A stretch of DNA of 64,000 nucleotides from Paraburkholderia kururiensis. Lineage in GTDB: Bacteria; Pseudomonadota; Gammaproteobacteria; Burkholderiales; Burkholderiaceae. Positions within the stretch are counted from its first letter, which is position 1. Each line of letters starts with the position of its first letter. The position numbers were made by a program, and so were the translations under genes. Shown one piece after another: positions 59,124 through 64,000 of this stretch. The stretch covers positions 5,580,001 to 5,644,000 of the forward strand of contig NZ_CP139965.1 in assembly GCF_034424375.1 (NCBI RefSeq), read 5' to 3'. A model generated the notes under the pieces. The model worked only from the letters and a program-made list of their open reading frames with translations. It was not told where the DNA came from and did no database searches.

Positions 59124-60347
59124 ATGGGAACCCTCGATTCGAGACTGGCCGCCGATCCGGGTCTCGCCCCCGTGCAGCCGGACTCTCCGGCGCGGCGCGA
59201 GCTGGTCACGGCGATTGCTGCCGGGACCGCGGCACGCGAGCGCGGACAAGCCGACGCGCGCGACGCCATTGCGCTGGTGCGGGCGGCACGTCTTGGGGTA
59301 TTCCGGGTGCCGCGGGCAGAAGGCGGTGCGGGCGCGACACTCCCGCAGTTGTTTGAACTGGTGCTGGATCTGGCCGAGGCGGACCCGAACATTCCCCACA
59401 TCCTGCGCAACCATTTCGCGTTCGTCGAAAAGGCGCTGCGTGCGCGTCATCTACCGCAATACCAGCGCTGGATCGCGCTGGTGCTTGCGGGCGACCTGTT
59501 CGGCCTCGGGGCGAGCGAGCTCGGCACGCAGCACATTGGCGACGGCGATGGCAATACGCGGCTCGAACCGGCGGCGGACGGTCACCATCTGACGGGCACC
59601 AAGTACTACAGCACCGGCAACCTGTATTTCGATCACATCATCGTCAACGCAAAGACGCCCGATGGACGCTTCGTTGGCGCGCGCGTGTCCGTGGGGCAGC
59701 CGGGCGTCGATGTGCGCGACGACTGGGACGGCATCGGCCAGCGCCAGACCGCGAGCGGCACCACGATCTTCAGCAATGTCGAGGTCGCCGCCGCCGACGT
59801 ACTACCCAACGCCGACGACGTGGCGCTTCCACAGCAAGCCACCTTTGCGCAGCTCTATCTCACGACGATCATCGCGGGCATTCTGCGCAGGGTCGCGAAG
59901 GACGCCGTGGACCTGGTGCGGCAGCGGGAGCGCAACTTCTACCACGCAGTGGCGCCGTGTCCGGCAGACGATCCGTTGCTCCAGGAGACCGTAGGCGAAC
60001 TACTGAGTGCAGCGTTCGTGGCCGAAGCTGCGGTGCTGAACGCGGCGAACGTGCTGGGCAAGGCCTTCGACAGCGCGATCGTCGGCAAACCCGACGATGC
60101 GCTCTTCACGGAAGCGGCGCTGCGCAGCGCCAAAGCGAAAGTGGTGGTCGACCAGCTCGCGCTGGAGGGCGCGACCCGTCTGTTCGATGTGGGCGGCGCG
60201 TCCGCGGCGAAGCAGGCCGCGCAACTCGACCGTCACTGGCGCAACATCCGCACGATTGCGTCGCATAACCCCGGCCTCTACAAGGCGAAGGTGCTCGGCA
60301 ACCATGCGATCAACGGTGTGCCGCTGCCGGGCGCTGCCTTCTTTTGA
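59124..60347 (+). CDS. Acyl-CoA-dehydrogenase-like flavin monooxygenase (SfnB/DszC-like)
   Basis: This 407-residue protein has the acyl-CoA dehydrogenase fold: LVRAARLGVFRVPRAEGGAG at the N-domain, the middle-domain segment LTGTKYYSTGNLYFDHIIVN, and the C-terminal ATRLFDVGGASAAKQAAQLD and DRHWRNIRTIASHNPGLYK. The last segment, with an RHWRNxRT-type pattern, is shared with DszC-like flavin monooxygenases. AGGAG precedes the ATG at 59124. With the two luciferase-like enzymes it forms a likely desulfurisation set. Confidence 0.87.
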   Translation: MGTLDSRLAADPGLAPVQPDSPARRELVTAIAAGTAARERGQADARDAIALVRAARLGVFRVPRAEGGAGATLPQLFELVLDLAEADPNIPHILRNHFAFVEKALRARHLPQYQRWIALVLAGDLFGLGASELGTQHIGDGDGNTRLEPAADGHHLTGTKYYSTGNLYFDHIIVNAKTPDGRFVGARVSVGQPGVDVRDDWDGIGQRQTASGTTIFSNVEVAAADVLPNADDVALPQQATFAQLYLTTIIAGILRRVAKDAVDLVRQRERNFYHAVAPCPADDPLLQETVGELLSAAFVAEAAVLNAANVLGKAFDSAIVGKPDDALFTEAALRSAKAKVVVDQLALEGATRLFDVGGASAAKQAAQLDRHWRNIRTIASHNPGLYKAKVLGNHAINGVPLPGAAFF

Positions 60348-60433
60348 ACGACCGCCATCCGCCTCCTGCGTTGGCAGCCGGCACCGGATTCCGACATGGG
60401 TTACTACCTGGACACGACCCGGACACCCCCACG

Positions 60434-62110
60434 ATGACTCAAACCTACGTTCCACGAATGACCCCAGCCGCGTTGCGCGCGGCCCTTGCCGCGCGCGAGG
60501 AGCTTGCGATCCTCGATGTGCGCGAAGAGGGCGTGTCCGCCCGCCGCCGGCTGTTCTATTCGTCGATCGCGCCCGTTGGGCGGCTTGGCCTCGTGGTCGG
60601 GCCGCTCGTACCGCGCCGCACGACGCGCATCGTGCTGGTCGACGAAGCCGGCGAATACACATCGCGCGCCGCAGCGCTGCTGACGCGTTTCGGCTATACC
60701 GACGTATCGATTCTCGAAGGAGGCGTCTCCGGCTGGGAAGCCGCGGGCTTCGAGGTATTCAGCGGAACCAACGTGCCCGGCAAGGCGTTCGGCGAGGTCA
60801 TCGAGCACAGGCTGCATACGCCCAATATCGACGCGCATTCGCTCAGGCGTCTGCTGGATGCGGGCGAAGACGTCGTGGTGCTCGACAGCCGGCCTTTCCC
60901 CGAGTACCAGACGATGAACATTCCGGGCGGCGTCGAATGCGCCGGCGCGGAACTCGTCTATCGCGCGCTGGCCGCTGCGCCGTCGCCGGACACGCTGATC
61001 GTCGTGAACTGCGCGGGGCGCACGCGCAGCATTCTGGGTGCGCAATCGCTCGTCAATGCCGGCATTCCCAATCCGGTCGCCGCGCTAACCGGCGGCTCGA
61101 TGTCGTGGCTGCTTGCAGGGTTCGAACTCGAACATGGCCAGATCCGCACGGCCCCACGCCCCGATGACGCGACGCTCACCGATGCGCGCACGCTCGCGCA
61201 GCGCGTGGCAGCCAAAGCGGGCGTGATCGAAATCGACCGGGCGGCGCTCGCGCGCTTCGAAAGCGAAGCAGCAACGCATACGCTGTACCGCTTCGACGTA
61301 CGCAGCCCGCTCGAATACGAAGCGGGCCACCGCGCGGGCTGGCGCTCGGCGCCTGGCGGGCAGCTGGTACAGGCCACCGACGAATATATCGGCACGCTGC
61401 ACGCACGCGTCGTGCTTGCCGACGACGATGGCGTGCGCGCGCGCATGACCGCGTCATGGCTCGTACAACTGGGGTACCTGCACGTGTTCGTGCTTGCCGA
61501 CGACAACGCCTCCGCCCGTTTGGAAACCGGCCCCGAGCCACGAGAAGTGCTGCGCACATCCGGCCGCACCCGCTGGATCGAAGCGGACCAGCTTGCGCGC
61601 GCGCTGGAAGCGGGCAGGGCACACGTGGTGGATGTGGACAGCAGCCTCGCGTTTCGCCGCGCGCATATCGCAGGGGCACGCTTCGTTACCGCGAGCGCGT
61701 TGCAGGACCTTCTGGCGCGCATCCACGATCCCGCGCGCCCGCTTGTGCTGACATCGAGCGACGGCGTGTTGGCAGCACTGCTCGCCGACGGGTTGCGCGA
61801 GCATGGCGTCGAGGCGTCGGCACTGCTCGGCGGCACACAGCGCTGGTTTGCGCTGGGCCTGCCGCAGGCCACGGGCGACGAAGGCAACCTCACCGGCGAC
61901 GACGATGCGTGGTACAGCCCGTATCACTACGGGCCGGACCAGTCGGCGCAGCAGATGGAGGCGTATCTCGCATGGGAGCTGCAACTGGTGGCGCAACTCG
62001 AGCGCGACGGCATCGCGTCGATCGACGTAATCGACTTCGGCACGTCCAACCGCGCGCGCAGCGCGGAGCGCCTCGCGGCGGCCACGCTCGTTGCGGAGCA
62101 CCAGCCATGA
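60434..62110 (+). CDS. Four-module rhodanese-like protein
   Basis: This 558-residue cytoplasmic protein contains four rhodanese-like modules in a row, starting near residues 8, 130, 265 and 375. Only the second has an active-site Cys, C193 in NCAGRTRS. At the matching places the others have acidic or Ser residues (VDEAGEYTSRA, ADDDGVRARMT, TSSDGVLAALL). It may transfer sulfane sulfur or act on thiosulfate, with three structural modules. The ATG at 60434 is used; a longer start at 60344 would overlap the previous gene. Its stop overlaps the next start (ATGA). Confidence 0.88.
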   Translation: MTQTYVPRMTPAALRAALAAREELAILDVREEGVSARRRLFYSSIAPVGRLGLVVGPLVPRRTTRIVLVDEAGEYTSRAAALLTRFGYTDVSILEGGVSGWEAAGFEVFSGTNVPGKAFGEVIEHRLHTPNIDAHSLRRLLDAGEDVVVLDSRPFPEYQTMNIPGGVECAGAELVYRALAAAPSPDTLIVVNCAGRTRSILGAQSLVNAGIPNPVAALTGGSMSWLLAGFELEHGQIRTAPRPDDATLTDARTLAQRVAAKAGVIEIDRAALARFESEAATHTLYRFDVRSPLEYEAGHRAGWRSAPGGQLVQATDEYIGTLHARVVLADDDGVRARMTASWLVQLGYLHVFVLADDNASARLETGPEPREVLRTSGRTRWIEADQLARALEAGRAHVVDVDSSLAFRRAHIAGARFVTASALQDLLARIHDPARPLVLTSSDGVLAALLADGLREHGVEASALLGGTQRWFALGLPQATGDEGNLTGDDDAWYSPYHYGPDQSAQQMEAYLAWELQLVAQLERDGIASIDVIDFGTSNRARSAERLAAATLVAEHQP

Positions 62111-63456
62111 GCGCGGCGCGCACCCTGCATCTGAACACCAACATCACCGGCACGGGCCGTCACCCCGAGAGCTGGCGCACGCTCGATAACCCTAAGTCCA
62201 TCGTCGATCTCGGGTTCTTCACCACCATCGCGCAGATTGCCGAGCGCGGCCGGCTGGACGCCGTGTTCCTCTCCGACACGCTGGCACTGCGCGGCCACGC
62301 GCATGGACCGGCGCAATCGCTGGAACCGACGGTTTTACTCACGGCGCTCGCCGGCGCGACGAAGCACGTCGGGCTGATCGGCACCGCTTCGACCACCTTC
62401 AACGATCCGTTCAACCTGGCGCGCCGCTTCTCTTCGGTAGACCATCTGAGCACCGGCCGCGTCGCATGGAATGCGGTGACCACCTACGATCCCGAGGCGG
62501 CGGCCAACTTCAGCTTCAGCGAAACGCCGGACAAGCCCGCGCGTTACGCGCGCGCCGCGGAATTCGTCGACGTCGTGCTGAAGCTGTGGGATAGCTGGGA
62601 AGACGAGGCGTTCATCGCCGATCGCGAGAGCGGTCGCTACACGGACCCCGCGCGCGTGCATGCGATCGCGCACGACGGCCCGTATTTCCAGGTACGCGGG
62701 CCGCTGAACCTGCCGCGCAGCCCACAGGGCCGTCCTGTGCTCGTGCAGGCGGGCGGGTCCGAGGCAGGCGTTGCGCTCGCCGCGCGTCACGCGGATGCGG
62801 TCTTTACGGCGCAAACCACGTTCGACGGAGCGCAGGCGTTCTACCGCGACATCAAGGCGCGCGTCGCGGCGCACGGGCGCAACCCCGATCATTTCCTCGT
62901 GCTGCCGGGTCTCTATCCCGTCATCGGCGGCACCCTCGAGGAAGCGCGCCGGCGCAAAGCCGACATGGACGCGCTGCTCGACCGTAGTGCGGAACTGGTC
63001 CGGTTCGCTCGCGCGCTCGGCGTGGCGCCTCGCGATCTGCGTCTGGATGCGCCGTTGCCTTATGACCTGATCGATAGCGGCGATAGCTCAGATGTCTCCA
63101 GTGGATTCATTCGGTCCACCGTGCTGCTCGCTCGCAGCGAGAACCTGACCGTTCGTGATCTGCTCGATCGCAATCCCGGGGCTCATCGAATGATCGTAGG
63201 CACGCCGCAGACGATTGCGGACGACATCGAGCGCTGGTTCGTTGGTCGCGCGGCAGACGGTTTCAACCTGAATGCCGACGTGTTTCCGTCCGGGCTCGCG
63301 GACTTCGTCGATCACGTCGTGCCGCTGCTTCAGCGCAAGGGCATCTTCCGGCGGGACTACGACGGGACGACACTGCGCGACCACTACGGTCTTCCGCGGC
63401 CGCCGAGCCGCTATGCCAGCGCCGCGCCGACATCGGTCGCGGATGCCGTCTTCTGA
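62107..63456 (+). CDS. LLM-class monooxygenase of NtaA/SnaA/DszA type
   Basis: This 449-residue FMN-dependent enzyme belongs to the NtaA/SnaA/DszA branch. Family segments are FTTIAQIAERGRLDAVFLSD, RRFSSVDHLSTGRVAWNAVT, FNLNADVFPSGLADFVDHVV and LRDHYGLPRP at the C-terminus. Members oxidise nitrilotriacetate, pristinamycin or dibenzothiophene sulfone. It is coupled by a four-base overlap to the multi-rhodanese gene. A sulfur-containing substrate is likely from context. Confidence 0.88.
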   Translation: MSAARTLHLNTNITGTGRHPESWRTLDNPKSIVDLGFFTTIAQIAERGRLDAVFLSDTLALRGHAHGPAQSLEPTVLLTALAGATKHVGLIGTASTTFNDPFNLARRFSSVDHLSTGRVAWNAVTTYDPEAAANFSFSETPDKPARYARAAEFVDVVLKLWDSWEDEAFIADRESGRYTDPARVHAIAHDGPYFQVRGPLNLPRSPQGRPVLVQAGGSEAGVALAARHADAVFTAQTTFDGAQAFYRDIKARVAAHGRNPDHFLVLPGLYPVIGGTLEEARRRKADMDALLDRSAELVRFARALGVAPRDLRLDAPLPYDLIDSGDSSDVSSGFIRSTVLLARSENLTVRDLLDRNPGAHRMIVGTPQTIADDIERWFVGRAADGFNLNADVFPSGLADFVDHVVPLLQRKGIFRRDYDGTTLRDHYGLPRPPSRYASAAPTSVADAVF

Positions 63457-63466
63457 GGAAATTCCT

Positions 63467-64000
63467 ATGTCCACCAGAGAATCCACCTTGGCCGTGGCGC
63501 CGGGGCCCGCTTCCGCTGCCACGGCATCGCGGCTTTCCACGCTGCACGAACCGCTCATTCGCGGCATCGTGCCCGTGCTGCTGATTGCGCTGTGGCAACT
63601 GGCGTCCTCGCTGGGCGTGACGAGCGAATTCGTGCTGCCGGCGCCGGCATCCGTGCTCGCCGCCTACCGCGAGCTGTGGCAATCGGGCGACCTGCAGGAT
63701 GCGCTGAAGGTGTCGCTGGCGCGTGCGGCATTGGGCCTCCTGATCGGCGGGGGCGGCGGGCTGCTGCTGGGTGTGGCGGCGGGTCTGAGCCGATCGGCGG
63801 AACGCGGCTTCGATTCCGTGCTGCAGATGCTGCGCACCATCCCGTTCATTGCGCTCGTACCAATCTTCGTCGTGTGGTTCGGTATCGGAGAGTTCTCGAA
63901 GGTGGCATTGATCGTCGGTGCGGCGATTTCGCCGATGTATCTGAGCACGTATCACGCGATACGCGGCATCGATCCCAAGCTGCTGGAACTCGGCCGCACC
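63467..64000 (+). CDS. ABC transporter permease, SsuC type, 3'-truncated by window edge
   Basis: The frame is open from ATG 63467 to the end of the window (178 codons). It has a polar Ala/Ser-rich leader of about 35 residues, then membrane segments and the SsuC-like VLPAPASVLAAYRELWQSG and LRTIPFIALVPIFVVWFGIG. The EAA-type loop would begin at the last visible residues (DPKLLELGRT). An ATTCCT spacer and GAGGAA ribosome binding site precede it, 10 bases after the monooxygenase gene. Binding protein and ATPase genes are expected downstream, outside the window. Confidence 0.88.
   Translation, partial: MSTRESTLAVAPGPASAATASRLSTLHEPLIRGIVPVLLIALWQLASSLGVTSEFVLPAPASVLAAYRELWQSGDLQDALKVSLARAALGLLIGGGGGLLLGVAAGLSRSAERGFDSVLQMLRTIPFIALVPIFVVWFGIGEFSKVALIVGAAISPMYLSTYHAIRGIDPKLLELGRT

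Overview
The window is chromosomal DNA of high G+C content from a Burkholderiaceae betaproteobacterium, most likely Paraburkholderia or a close relative. The evidence is the gene order relA, tRNA-Val, thrS, infC, rpmI, rplT, pheS, pheT, ihfA, merR-type regulator, tRNA-Pro, together with the protein sequences. The species cannot be fixed from the sequence alone.

Layout. (1) 1-13.2 kb is conserved core: the end of a CoA-transferase gene, an alpha/beta hydrolase, RidA, the ppGpp synthetase RelA, two tRNAs, and the thrS-infC-rpmI-rplT-pheS-pheT-ihfA translation block. infC appears to start at an AUC codon. (2) 13.2-15.6 kb is a scar next to tRNA-Pro: a beheaded trypsin-like protease gene, a complete IS3-family element with an A6G frameshift site, and a 47-codon remnant of a second IS. 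(3) 15.6-29.4 kb carries a TauD-like dioxygenase with an SsuABC/TauABC-type transporter, a divergent LysR/flavoprotein/CMD-peroxidase operon, and a Liv-type transporter whose two permeases are fused. (4) 29.7-41.6 kb is the most striking part. A polar-amino-acid importer without its own ATPase is followed by rhodanese, serine acetyltransferase, an XRE regulator, a family 2A encapsulin shell protein and its cysteine desulfurase cargo. A CobW GTPase, a Tat-exported metallo-hydrolase and SoxC/SoxD lie just downstream. (5) 41.6-50.3 kb holds two more SsuABC-type transporters, an acyl-CoA-dehydrogenase-like flavoenzyme, a CMD peroxidase and an AraC regulator. (6) 50.5-52.5 kb is a second-type groES-groEL operon under a CIRCE element. 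(7) 52.8-57.4 kb has a CmcJ-like oxygenase, a BigR/SqrR-like persulfide sensor, a FadL-type porin, a PmpA/PmpB (YeeE/YedE) pair and an IclR regulator. (8) 57.9-64 kb is an organosulfur cluster: two FMN-dependent luciferase-like monooxygenases, an SfnB/DszC-like flavoenzyme, a four-module rhodanese, and an SsuC-like permease cut by the window end.

Taken together, about 48 kb of the window looks like a sulfur-scavenging and sulfur-handling region. Uptake systems bring in sulfonates, sulfur amino acids or hydrophobic sulfur compounds. Flavin and Fe(II)/2-oxoglutarate oxygenases would release the sulfur. Rhodaneses, the encapsulated desulfurase and SoxCD would handle reduced or sulfane sulfur, and a BigR-like sensor would report it. 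The families are recognised from sequence; substrates and the joint function are inference.
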